Assembly: GCF_014287435.1 (NCBI RefSeq)
Contig: NZ_JACOPG010000001.1
Location: 124,001 to 188,000 of the forward strand
Direction of reading: 5' to 3'
DNA: 64,000 nucleotides
Origin: Roseburia lenta
Lineage (GTDB): Bacteria > Bacillota > Clostridia > Lachnospirales > Lachnospiraceae
A program made the position numbers and the translations under genes. This document shows positions 33,204 through 40,696 of this stretch, in pieces. Each line of letters starts with the position of its first letter. The first letter of the stretch is position 1. The notes below the pieces were generated by a model. It worked only from the letters and a program-made list of their open reading frames with translations, was not told where the DNA came from and made no database searches.

Positions 33204-34271
33204 ATGGGAAAAGATTCTGCTTATTACAAATCAAAAACAAGATCACAGAAAGTCAAACTGCGCGGTCTTATCGACCAGTTGCCGAGTTTGGCTGCAGATT
33301 ATATCTACAGTAAAGAACTTACCACACAGCCCAGCACCTTGATATCTTATTGTTACGATCTGCTGACGTTTTTTCGCTTTTTACAGACGCATAATTCAAC
33401 TTTAAAGGATCTTTCTTTGACAGAAATCCCTTTGTCCGTCCTGGATCACTTACAATCAGAAGATATTGTGGAATACCAACGTTATCTGGAGTTAAATTTA
33501 GATGGTGAAATGCATGAAAACGGTAAGAAAGCCATCGCACGGAAAATGTCGCCTTTGCGAGGTTTATTTCAGTATCATTATGAACGCAAGAATATTTCAG
33601 ATAATCCGATGATACTGGTCAAATTGCCAAAGTTAAAAAAGGATAAAAACATTGTCCGCATGAACAATTATGAGGTGCAGGCACTTTTAAATGTCATTGA
33701 AAATAATGCCGGCGTGCCTATGACCGAAAGACAAAGAAAATATGCCGCCAAGACCCAGAAAAGAGATCTTGCTATCATGACCCTTATGCTTGGCACCGGC
33801 ATCCGTGTTTCGGAATGTCGTGGTCTGGATTTAAACGATCTGGATTTTAATGTCAATTCTATGACCATTGTCCGCAAAGGTGGTGGGCAGGATGTCTTGT
33901 ATTTTAGTGATGAAATCCATCAGGTCTTAGATGACTATATCTGTTCGGAACGCGCCCTGATCACGCCATATGAGGCGGATGCTCCTGCCCTCTTCTACTC
34001 TATCCAAGGACGGCGCATGAGCGTAGATTCCATCGAACGTCTGGTAAAGCGTTATGCACAGATGGCGGTGCCCAACAAAAAGATCACACCGCACAAACTG
34101 CGCAGTACCTATGGCACAGCCCTTTACCGTGAGACAGGCGATATCCGTCTGGTAGCCGATGTTTTAGGGCATGAAAATATCAATACCACCATTGATTATT
34201 ATGCTGCCATGGAGGATGAACACAAGCGTCAGGCAGCAAATGCCGTAAATTATAAACGCAAGGATCTATGA
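33204..34271 (+). CDS. Tyrosine recombinase, XerC/XerD type
   Basis: A 355-residue tyrosine site-specific recombinase. An N-terminal SAM-like core-binding domain (about 20-130) precedes the catalytic domain. Catalytic residues are Arg201 (GTGIRVSE), a beta-hairpin lysine in VRKGGGQD, His297 and Arg300 (HKLRSTYG), His323 (LGHENINTT) and the Tyr332 nucleophile. The single-copy location among core genes, with no integrase-associated genes or attachment repeats, suggests a chromosome-dimer recombinase rather than a phage integrase, though the length exceeds the usual 300. I did not find a dif site in the window. A strong terminator overlaps its stop. Confidence 0.85.
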   Translation: MGKDSAYYKSKTRSQKVKLRGLIDQLPSLAADYIYSKELTTQPSTLISYCYDLLTFFRFLQTHNSTLKDLSLTEIPLSVLDHLQSEDIVEYQRYLELNLDGEMHENGKKAIARKMSPLRGLFQYHYERKNISDNPMILVKLPKLKKDKNIVRMNNYEVQALLNVIENNAGVPMTERQRKYAAKTQKRDLAIMTLMLGTGIRVSECRGLDLNDLDFNVNSMTIVRKGGGQDVLYFSDEIHQVLDDYICSERALITPYEADAPALFYSIQGRRMSVDSIERLVKRYAQMAVPNKKITPHKLRSTYGTALYRETGDIRLVADVLGHENINTTIDYYAAMEDEHKRQAANAVNYKRKDL

Positions 34272-34287
34272 TCGGATCCTTGCGTTT
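34254..34287 (+). terminator. Intrinsic terminator at the recombinase 3' end
   Basis: The arms 34254-34266 (AAACGCAAGGATC) and 34275-34287 pair perfectly over 13 bp around an 8-nt loop, followed by TTTTCTTAT. The stop codon TGA lies in the loop, so the left arm is coding. It may also end the convergent rsfS transcript. Confidence 0.9.
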
Positions 34288-34311
34288 TCTTATACCTTAC
34301 GACTTATCATT

Positions 34312-34668
34312 TTATAAATTATCCAGTTCTTCTGCAGAGAGAACACGTCCATCCTGCCAGATCTTTTCCAAATTATAGAAAAGCCGGTCATCCTGTGAAA
34401 ACAGATGCACGATCACATCTTCGTAGTCCATCAGGATCCAGGTAGAAGAACGATTTCCTTCAACCTGCTTTGCGTGGATCCCATGCTCATACATTTCCTT
34501 GTCTACTTCATTTTGCATAGCAAGCAACTGGTTCTGACTTCCGCCACTGGCAACGATAAAGTAGTCAGCCATAACGGAAAGTCCCTTAATATCAATTACT
34601 TTGATGTCTTCTGCTTTCTTTTCGTCCAAAGCATGACATACCAATTTCACCATTTCCTTGATTTCCAT
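34312..34668 (-). CDS. rsfS: Ribosomal silencing factor RsfS
   Basis: A 118-residue RsfS/YbeB/Iojap protein that binds L14 on the 50S subunit and blocks subunit joining under starvation. The conserved KAEDIKVIDIKGLSVMADYF, the central SGGSQNQLLAM and the C-terminal WILMDYEDVIVHLFSQD are all present. Length is standard. It is the last gene of the rplU operon, 17 nt after nadD-yqeK. Confidence 0.97.
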   Translation of the reverse strand: MEIKEMVKLVCHALDEKKAEDIKVIDIKGLSVMADYFIVASGGSQNQLLAMQNEVDKEMYEHGIHAKQVEGNRSSTWILMDYEDVIVHLFSQDDRLFYNLEKIWQDGRVLSAEELDNL

Positions 34669-34685
34669 AAATTTTGCTCCTTTTT

Positions 34686-35900
34686 TTATTTTTGCAAGTT
34701 TTTATAGTATTCATATGTTTCTAAAGTCATCGGATCCATATCGGATGGACTCTGACTTAAATATTGGACAGAATCCTCCAAGATCATAAAAAGTCCGGCA
34801 TCGATATCTGCAAAAGATTTACGGCGTATCTCTTCCAAATGTGGCGCTTTGTCACGGTGCGGCTCTATATAATCCGCAATATAAATGATCTTATCCAGAA
34901 GATTCATATCCGGACAGCCGGTCGTATGCACAGCAATTGCATGCAGGACCTGTGGATCTGTAATATCATATTTCTTTTTTGCAAGGTAAGCACCGACTTT
35001 TCCGTGTAATAAATGCGGATGCCGGTTCTCGATATCTGTAACCGTAATTTTTTGCTTATGACAGATGTCTAATCGCTTTTCGTCGCTGAGACATTTAGCA
35101 CAATCATGCAGCAAACCGGCAACCATGGCCTTTATCTGCGGATAGCCATGGACGGATGCCAGATTGCCTGCCGTATACATGACTCCCAAGGTATGTTCAA
35201 AACGTTCCGGTTTTAACTCCCTTTTGACCTTTTTTTGTAAAGTATCGATCAAAGAAAGCGGATAGTCTGCCTGATATAATTGATGCTCAGCAATATAAGA
35301 AAGCACCGCATCCGGTAGCATGGATAAATTCGTTTCCATTTCCCCTGCTTGCAGACATTTGCGGATATAGGAAGAAGAAATATCCATCACCTCTACCGGC
35401 ATCTCAATAAATTCCGTCGAGAATTTCTGCCGATATGTCTCTATACGCTCGTTAAATGCCATTGGATGGGCTTTTTTGATAGCAGCCTTATCCAGTGGAC
35501 GTTTGGCGACGACAATTTTACAGACGGCACAGATGCGCTCCGGATGCACCCATTGATCGAACATGGCAAAAGAATCTTCGCCAATGATAAAATAAAAATC
35601 TGCATTTTGACCATACTGCGCATGTAATTCTTCCAAGGTCTCCCAGGAATAACACGGTGTCTTTTTTTCTAATTCAATATCACAGAGCAAAAATGCCCGT
35701 TCAGACGCGATCGCAGCATTTACCATATTCTTACGGTGCCAGGCAGACACATGTTCTGCAACATCCTTGTGTGGCGGTGTTCCCGCCGGCAAAAACCAGA
35801 CTTCATCCAGGGAAAGAAAATCTCTGGCACATCTTGCAATATTCAAATGTCCTTCGTGAATGGGATTGAAGGTCCCACCTAAAATTCCAATTTTTTTCAC
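34686..35900 (-). CDS. nadD: NadD-YqeK fusion: nicotinate-nucleotide adenylyltransferase and HD hydrolase
   Basis: A 404-residue two-domain protein. Residues 1 to about 200 are NadD, which makes deamido-NAD from nicotinate mononucleotide; the motif GGTFNPIHEGHLNIAR binds the nucleotide and SSYIRKCL is the ISSTxIR-like block. Residues about 210-400 are YqeK, an HD-domain diadenosine tetraphosphate hydrolase with RFEHTLGVMYTA, LLHDCAKCLS and a later HTTGCPDMNLLDKIIYIADYIEP. The genes are separate in Bacillus. The start is GTG at 35900-35898, with AAGG 9 nt upstream; longer starts overlap the ribosome-binding site. Both domains keep their catalytic residues. Confidence 0.94.
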   Translation of the reverse strand: MKKIGILGGTFNPIHEGHLNIARCARDFLSLDEVWFLPAGTPPHKDVAEHVSAWHRKNMVNAAIASERAFLLCDIELEKKTPCYSWETLEELHAQYGQNADFYFIIGEDSFAMFDQWVHPERICAVCKIVVAKRPLDKAAIKKAHPMAFNERIETYRQKFSTEFIEMPVEVMDISSSYIRKCLQAGEMETNLSMLPDAVLSYIAEHQLYQADYPLSLIDTLQKKVKRELKPERFEHTLGVMYTAGNLASVHGYPQIKAMVAGLLHDCAKCLSDEKRLDICHKQKITVTDIENRHPHLLHGKVGAYLAKKKYDITDPQVLHAIAVHTTGCPDMNLLDKIIYIADYIEPHRDKAPHLEEIRRKSFADIDAGLFMILEDSVQYLSQSPSDMDPMTLETYEYYKNLQK

Positions 35901-35916
35901 AGCAAGCAACCTTTTT

Positions 35917-36207
35917 TTATTTTGGAAGTTCGATCTTTGGCTTTTTCGCCGCACGGTAAAGAACGATCTTTCTACCGATCACACGGACTACCTGGCTGTG
36001 GGTACGCTCTGCCATGGTCTCTGCAATGGCTCTTGGATCATCAAAACAATTCTTGAGCACGGATATCTTGATCAGTTCTCTTGCTTCTAAGGCTTCATCT
36101 ACGGCAGTAATGATCTCCGGTGTCAGAGAAGATTTTCCAATCTGTAAAATCGGTGTCATTTTGCTTGCCAAACCTGATAAATAGGCTCTTTGTTTGTTAT
36201 TCATCAT
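35917..36207 (-). CDS. yhbY: YhbY-type CRM-domain RNA-binding protein
   Basis: A 96-residue CRM/YhbY protein that associates with pre-50S ribosomal particles. The start NKQRAYLSGLASKMTPILQIG, the middle ALEARELIKISVLKNC and the C-terminal IGRKIVLYR follow the family closely. An AAGGAG site lies 7 nt before the ATG. It lies between obgE and nadD in the ribosome-assembly operon. Confidence 0.95.
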   Translation of the reverse strand: MMNNKQRAYLSGLASKMTPILQIGKSSLTPEIITAVDEALEARELIKISVLKNCFDDPRAIAETMAERTHSQVVRVIGRKIVLYRAAKKPKIELPK

Positions 36208-36218
36208 TCTTTTGCTCC

Positions 36219-37499
36219 TTACTTATAATAATCGAACATCAGACCATACATGCGAACAGTATCGCCTTCCTCAATGCCAAGTTCCTCTAATTGCTTTAAA
36301 ATGCCCTGCTCTTTCAAGAAACGCTGGAAGAAAAGGAATCCCTTTTCGGAATCAATATTGGTATAGCCCAGCATCTTCTCGATACGAGGTCCCTCTACCA
36401 CATATTCGCCTTCTTCGTTGACTTCAACGGTAAACGGTTCTTCGCTAAAGAAACGCAGCGCCGGATCAAATTCAGGCTCATAGACGGTCACTTCCTCCGG
36501 ACAAGTCTTTAAGAGTTCCTGTACGTGATACAAAAGTTCCTTTACACCCTGCCCGCTGACGGCGGAAATGGAAAAGACTTCGATGCCCTTTGGTTCAAAT
36601 TCCTTGCGGAGTTTTTCGATGATCTCCTCACTGCCTTCCATGCAGACATCCATCTTGTTGGCTGCGATCACCTGTGGCTTTTCCAAGATCGCCGGATCAT
36701 AGGCCTCTAATTCCTTATTGATCGCCTTGATGTCCTCAAGAGGATCCCTACCCTCAACAGAAGCACCGTCTACCATATGGATGATAACCTTGGTACGCTC
36801 AATGTGACGTAAGAATTCATGCCCCAGACCAATGCCTTCAGAGGCACCCTCGATCAATCCCGGAATATCCGCGATCACAAAGCCGTTGCCATCTAAATCT
36901 ACCACACCAAGGTTTGGATTTAAGGTAGTAAAGTGGTAATTTGCGATCTTTGGCTTGGCATTTGTCACGCGGGAAAGGAAGGTGGATTTGCCGACATTTG
37001 GAAATCCGACCAGTCCGACATCAGCAATGACCTTCAACTCCAGTTGTACCTCGATCTCAATGGATTCGCCACCCGGCTGGGCATACTTTGGCGCCTGCAT
37101 GGTGGAAGTCGCATAATGCTGATTGCCGAGGCCGCCACGTCCGCCGGTCAAAATGATCTGGCGTTTGTTGTCGCCGGACATGTCTGCAATGACTTTGCCG
37201 GACTCTGCATCCTTGATCACGGTGCCTTCCGGTACTTTTAATATAAGATCGGCTCCATTTTTACCGTGGCAGTTCTTTTTACCGCCCTCTTCGCCTGCCT
37301 GTGCGGCAAATTTCCTGCGATGGCGATAGTCTGTCAAGGTATTTAAGCCCTCGTCAACTTCAAATATGATATCGCCGCCCTTTCCACCGTCACCGCCGTC
37401 CGGACCGCCATTTGGTACAAATTTCTCGCGACGGAAACTGACATGTCCGTCGCCGCCTTTTCCTGATTTGATTATAATTCGTGCACGATCTGCAAACAT
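36219..37499 (-). CDS. obgE: GTPase ObgE/CgtA
   Basis: A 426-residue GTPase required for late 50S assembly and linked to stress and sporulation control. The glycine-rich Obg fold (1-158) starts MFADRARIIIKSGKGGDGHV; the GTPase domain has the P-loop GFPNVGKST, DIPGLIEGA and NKMDV; the OCT domain at about 345-426 (FTVEVNEEGEYVVEGPRIEK) is present as in Bacillus Obg. It follows rpmA after a 126-nt spacer containing two hairpins. Confidence 0.97.
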   Translation of the reverse strand: MFADRARIIIKSGKGGDGHVSFRREKFVPNGGPDGGDGGKGGDIIFEVDEGLNTLTDYRHRRKFAAQAGEEGGKKNCHGKNGADLILKVPEGTVIKDAESGKVIADMSGDNKRQIILTGGRGGLGNQHYATSTMQAPKYAQPGGESIEIEVQLELKVIADVGLVGFPNVGKSTFLSRVTNAKPKIANYHFTTLNPNLGVVDLDGNGFVIADIPGLIEGASEGIGLGHEFLRHIERTKVIIHMVDGASVEGRDPLEDIKAINKELEAYDPAILEKPQVIAANKMDVCMEGSEEIIEKLRKEFEPKGIEVFSISAVSGQGVKELLYHVQELLKTCPEEVTVYEPEFDPALRFFSEEPFTVEVNEEGEYVVEGPRIEKMLGYTNIDSEKGFLFFQRFLKEQGILKQLEELGIEEGDTVRMYGLMFDYYK

Positions 37500-37535
37500 A
37501 TGATTACACCTTTCAAAAAATACTTGGTATACATT

Positions 37536-37586
37536 ACTTTGTTATATAGTAGTATCCGCTTTCTAAATACTATTATATAACAAAGT
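37536..37586. repeat. Long AT-rich inverted repeat between rpmA and obgE
   Basis: The arm 37536-37555 (ACTTTGTTATATAGTAGTAT) pairs with 37567-37586 at 19 of 20 positions, the odd one being a G-T type pair, around an 11-nt loop. On the transcribed minus strand it sits in the obgE leader. There is no clear U tract after it. Confidence 0.8.
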
Positions 37587-37614
37587 AGACTCGGCTAAAC
37601 AATAGTCGAGTCTA
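37586..37614. repeat. Second inverted repeat just after rpmA stop
   Basis: TAGACTCGGCTA at 37586-37597 pairs with 37603-37614 at 11 of 12 positions around the loop AACAA. It begins 11 nt after the rpmA stop on the minus strand and directly abuts the long repeat at 37536-37586. It could act as an attenuator or RNA-processing site. Confidence 0.75.
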
Positions 37615-37625
37615 CCAAAATGTTC

Positions 37626-37916
37626 TTAGTTTTCGCTTGCTACTGGATAAACACTAGCCTGCTTCTTGTCGCGGCCCTTTCTTTCGAAACGAAGAATACC
37701 ATCTGCTGTTGCAAATAATGTATCATCACCACCGATACCTACGTTAGTACCTGGATGAATCTTTGTTCCACGCTGTCTGTAAAGAATATTTCCAGCCTTA
37801 ACGAACTGTCCGTCCGCTCTCTTTGCGCCTAATCTCTTAGACTCTGAATCACGTCCGTTCTTAGTAGAACCAACTCCCTTTTTGTGGGCGAAAAATTGAA
37901 GATTCAACTTTAACAT
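37626..37916 (-). CDS. rpmA: 50S ribosomal protein L27 with cleavable N-terminus
   Basis: A 96-residue L27. The first residues [14 protein letters not shown] contain the Firmicute-specific extension that must be removed after the phenylalanine pair by the Prp protease, encoded immediately upstream. The mature part starts [15 protein letters not shown] and contains [25 protein letters not shown]. The extension covers residues that reach the peptidyl-transferase centre. Confidence 0.98.
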   Translation of the reverse strand: MLKLNLQFFAHKKGVGSTKNGRDSESKRLGAKRADGQFVKAGNILYRQRGTKIHPGTNVGIGGDDTLFATADGILRFERKGRDKKQASVYPVASEN

Positions 37917-37918
37917 GT

Positions 37919-38296
37919 CTACACCTCCTCAAATTTTAGTGTAAGATACGAATCACCGTATTGCTTATAAATCTCTGTTAAGCCTAAGACCAGAACATCC
38001 ATAAGTAAGTTCGATTCCTTGGAAACGGCCTCCGTAAATCGGAAATCAATCAGATTATCGGATTCCTCTTTCCCGGGAAAAAATCTTTTCTTTTTCGATG
38101 TCTTGGTATCGTCCTCTTTGCTATCCAAAGCATATGCATCCTCTGTGAATTGATCGATCCCATTGATGGTATTGATCACCAGCATGGATACTGCCGCGCA
38201 GACAATGTCTTTGCCGGCTTGTTCAAATCCTGCATGTCCACTGCAACGGATGCCCCGATACTGCTCCTGATCTTTGAAAATCGTTATCGAAATCAT
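37919..38296 (-). CDS. prp: Ribosomal-processing cysteine protease Prp
   Basis: A 125-residue cysteine protease (YsxB family) that cleaves the L27 leader peptide. The catalytic histidine and cysteine are in the blocks [20 protein letters not shown]. It has an extra basic/acidic insertion in the middle ([17 protein letters not shown] region), making it longer than the usual 105-115 residues. It lies between rplU and rpmA, the invariant position of this gene. Confidence 0.95.
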   Translation of the reverse strand: MISITIFKDQEQYRGIRCSGHAGFEQAGKDIVCAAVSMLVINTINGIDQFTEDAYALDSKEDDTKTSKKKRFFPGKEESDNLIDFRFTEAVSKESNLLMDVLVLGLTEIYKQYGDSYLTLKFEEV

Positions 38297-38311
38297 AACA
38301 ATTCCTATCGA

Positions 38312-38620
38312 TTATCCATTAATCTTATTGATCTGTACTTGTGTGAACGCCTGTCTATGACCGTTCTTATTGTGATAGCCAGTCTTTCTCTTGTACTTGT
38401 AAACGATTACCTTTTTACCTCTGCCTTCTTTAACGACAGAAGCTTCTACAGTTGCGCCTTCAACGGTCGGATTACCAATCTTTAATCCGTTATCGCTGAT
38501 AGCCAGAACCTGATCAAATGTAACCTTTTCACCAGCTTCTACTCCAAGCTTTTCAATGGTAATGATATCGCCTTCAGATACTTTGTACTGCTTACCACCT
38601 GTTGCTATAATTGCGTACAT
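38312..38620 (-). CDS. rplU: 50S ribosomal protein L21
   Basis: A 102-residue L21. It starts [18 protein letters not shown], which is the normal N-terminus, so the ATG at 38620-38618 is used; it has a full AGGAGGTG ribosome-binding site. The C-terminus [17 protein letters not shown] is the rRNA-contact region. It is the first gene of the rplU-prp-rpmA-obgE-yhbY-nadD-rsfS operon. Confidence 0.98.
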   Translation of the reverse strand: MYAIIATGGKQYKVSEGDIITIEKLGVEAGEKVTFDQVLAISDNGLKIGNPTVEGATVEASVVKEGRGKKVIVYKYKRKTGYHNKNGHRQAFTQVQINKING

Positions 38621-38694
38621 ATGGCACCTCCTATTATCATTACTCGCCAACTACGGTGTGCAAAATGCAACTTAAACCTCGTTGTGCGGCATAC
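38621..38694 (-). promoter_or_regulatory. Candidate L21-type autoregulatory leader
   Basis: The roughly 74-nt transcript leader between the promoter and the rplU ATG contains several GC-rich stretches (GCCGCACAACGAGG and TGCACACCGTAGTTGGCGAG on the minus strand) that can pair partly. Firmicutes commonly carry an L21 leader RNA at this position. I base this on position and general character, not on a covariance match. Confidence 0.4.
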
Positions 38695-38700
38695 CTTGAT

Positions 38701-38729
38701 ATATTAGCATAGGAATCTGCTTTCGTCAA
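38701..38729 (-). promoter_or_regulatory. rplU operon promoter
   Basis: On the minus strand TTGACG (38729-38724) and TAATAT (38706-38701) are 17 nt apart, with TGC before the -10. It drives the ribosomal protein and assembly-factor operon. Confidence 0.8.
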
Positions 38730-38763
38730 TCGTTTGTCGGAAATTATGTCGATATTTTGTATT

Positions 38764-39975
38764 TTATTGCGTACAATATGAAAGTGCTTGCTGCAAGGAC
38801 TGATATTTCTTGGCGCGTGTGATCTCCATAAGGTCTAAGCGGGTAAAATCCACAACATTCGCCTTGACATAATCCTCTTTTAAGAGGGACTTCATATAAG
38901 TAGTCAGTGCGTCTTTTTGCTCCTTATTTTTCAAATTGATAAAATCGACCACAATGATGCCGCTGATATTGCGCAGACGCACTTGTCTGGCGATCTCCTT
39001 GGCAGCTTCCATATTGTTGGAGAGGTAATAATCATCCTTCTTTTTCTTTTTGGTATTGTTGCCACTGTTGACATCAATGACCGTCAGTGCCTCCGTCGGC
39101 TCAATGACAAGGTAGCCACCGGAAGAAAGATAGACCTTTTGGGCAAGCGCCTGGGTCAGCATCTGCTCTATGCCGTAAAGCTGTTTGAGGGAATAGGCAG
39201 GATCTGCATACAGGCGTACCGGTATGCCCTCGGTATCAGTTTCTTTTAACCGGTCATACCAGACAGGATCATCGGTTACGATCTCTGTCAGACCTTCTCT
39301 TTGAAAACGATCTATATGCTCAAAAAAAGGATGCCTTTGTCCCGACACCGAAAGAAGTGATCCAGCGACAAGGTGCTTCGCTCTTGAAAGCAGGTCACTC
39401 ACGCTATCCTGCAGCATCCGGTATTCGGCATATAAGAGATCCTCGTCACATTCCATCGCATTGGTTCGCACAACGATCCCTAAATTTTCGTCTGCAACCC
39501 GGTCCAGAAAACCACTCTGGATCTGTTTTCGCCTTTCCCCAGAGATCTTCTTGGAGATCCCATGTAAGCGGTTGCCTGTCGTGAGCAAGAGATGCGCGGA
39601 AGAAAAGGAAAGGTTGGTCGAAACGCAGATTTCCTTGGATTTGATTGCATCACGGATGACCTGTACGAGCAATTCATCCCCCTCCACTAAGGCATCCTTC
39701 TTTCCGTTCTTTCCGGTAAAGATGATATTTTCCATAGCGGTATCTTCCATAGGATAAAAGAAGGTCAGGTCATCTGCCTTCAAAAAGGCGGCATGTATCT
39801 GGGGCATCACCCGATCGACCCTTGCAACATAAATATTGCCGATCAAGGATGGTGAACTTGCATCATATGGATGGATCTCGATGGGATGATCGTGCGCGTC
39901 CAGATAGAGCAAAAGTTCCATCTGCTTTTGCCCGCTTGTCCATTCTGTAATAAAGCAACGATTATTCTTTGTCAT
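38764..39975 (-). CDS. rng: Ribonuclease G/E family protein, short form
   Basis: A 403-residue RNase E/G-type endoribonuclease for single-stranded RNA with 5' monophosphates. The S1-like region has GNIYVARVDRVMPQIHAAFL and the catalytic DNase I-like region has TVIDVNSGNNT and IIVVDFINLKNKEQKD, giving the metal-binding aspartates. The chain ends at RAKKYQSLQQALSYCTQ, so the CPxCxG zinc-link of E. coli RNase G/E is missing. It starts at ATG 39975 and overlaps the DUF2344 gene by 14 nt, so it is likely translated with it. Confidence 0.9.
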   Translation of the reverse strand: MTKNNRCFITEWTSGQKQMELLLYLDAHDHPIEIHPYDASSPSLIGNIYVARVDRVMPQIHAAFLKADDLTFFYPMEDTAMENIIFTGKNGKKDALVEGDELLVQVIRDAIKSKEICVSTNLSFSSAHLLLTTGNRLHGISKKISGERRKQIQSGFLDRVADENLGIVVRTNAMECDEDLLYAEYRMLQDSVSDLLSRAKHLVAGSLLSVSGQRHPFFEHIDRFQREGLTEIVTDDPVWYDRLKETDTEGIPVRLYADPAYSLKQLYGIEQMLTQALAQKVYLSSGGYLVIEPTEALTVIDVNSGNNTKKKKKDDYYLSNNMEAAKEIARQVRLRNISGIIVVDFINLKNKEQKDALTTYMKSLLKEDYVKANVVDFTRLDLMEITRAKKYQSLQQALSYCTQ

Positions 39976-40696
39976 GACCGATCTCTCCCAAAGATACAAA
40001 GTCCGGAGCCTGACCGGTCAGCATATCCTCTCTATGGATAAAGAAGTCATATCTGCCTAAGTCGGTCTTTCCCATGCTTCTAAAAAAGTGATCCAGCACC
40101 AGTTCCGGCTTGATATTATCCGTACTGCCGGTGGAGACTAAAAGCGAAAAGATAATACCGCTGTCTCCGCAGGAATTGCAGACCTCAGAGATGGTAAAGT
40201 CATAGATCAAAGGTTTCAGATCCAATTCGCGCTCTCCCTTTTTGGTCTTTTTGATGATGGGAATGGTCCCTGCATCATCAAAAAAGGCTTTTTTGGCAGC
40301 CTGCAACTCTGTAATCGTATAAGGAAACTTCTCCGGGTGCTTATAGGATAAAATATAAGAGGCGGCGCTCACGGAGGACATGGCATTTTGCGCATTGTCC
40401 GGCAAATAGCGGAAAGACGTCACTTCCATGCCGTCTACCATAGCAGCCTGCAAACGCTGCAAGGCTTCCTGGCTTGGCACAAACTCTTTTAATTCAATAT
40501 CCATATATTCGCCCGAACTGCTCAGACCAACGCCCAGCGGAGCCGCGAAAGACATGATCTGATGCGGGTTAAAACCTTCGGAATACTTGATCGGCAGTCC
40601 GCTTCTGCGGATGGCTTTCTGGAAATACCGCATGATGTCCAGATGACCGATATAGACCATACTGCCGCTCTTGCTAAATTTAATTCTTACCTTCAA
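39962..40696 (-). CDS. DUF2344 (TIGR03936) radical SAM-linked protein
   Basis: A 244-residue protein with the DUF2344 core: KVRIKFSKSGSMVYIGHLD, then GLPIKYSEGFNPHQIMSFA and PLGVGLSSSGEYMDIEL. These proteins almost always accompany the large radical SAM protein encoded just upstream; the joint function is unknown, possibly RNA-related given the adjoining RNase G. I take TTG at 40696-40694 as start, 8 nt after a GGAGGAGG site that itself lies in the end of the radical SAM gene (17-nt overlap). Confidence 0.85.
   Translation of the reverse strand: MKVRIKFSKSGSMVYIGHLDIMRYFQKAIRRSGLPIKYSEGFNPHQIMSFAAPLGVGLSSSGEYMDIELKEFVPSQEALQRLQAAMVDGMEVTSFRYLPDNAQNAMSSVSAASYILSYKHPEKFPYTITELQAAKKAFFDDAGTIPIIKKTKKGERELDLKPLIYDFTISEVCNSCGDSGIIFSLLVSTGSTDNIKPELVLDHFFRSMGKTDLGRYDFFIHREDMLTGQAPDFVSLGEIGHDKE

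Noticed and set aside
33040..33342. A 100-codon plus-strand open frame ahead of the recombinase
   Set aside because: It runs 139 nt into the recombinase gene in another frame, lacks a good ribosome-binding site, and its composition is not protein-like; the promoter and hairpins explain the region better.
37536..37614. CRISPR or insertion sequence remnant at the paired repeats
   Set aside because: There is one copy of each repeat, no direct-repeat spacing and no transposase fragment; a structured RNA is simpler.
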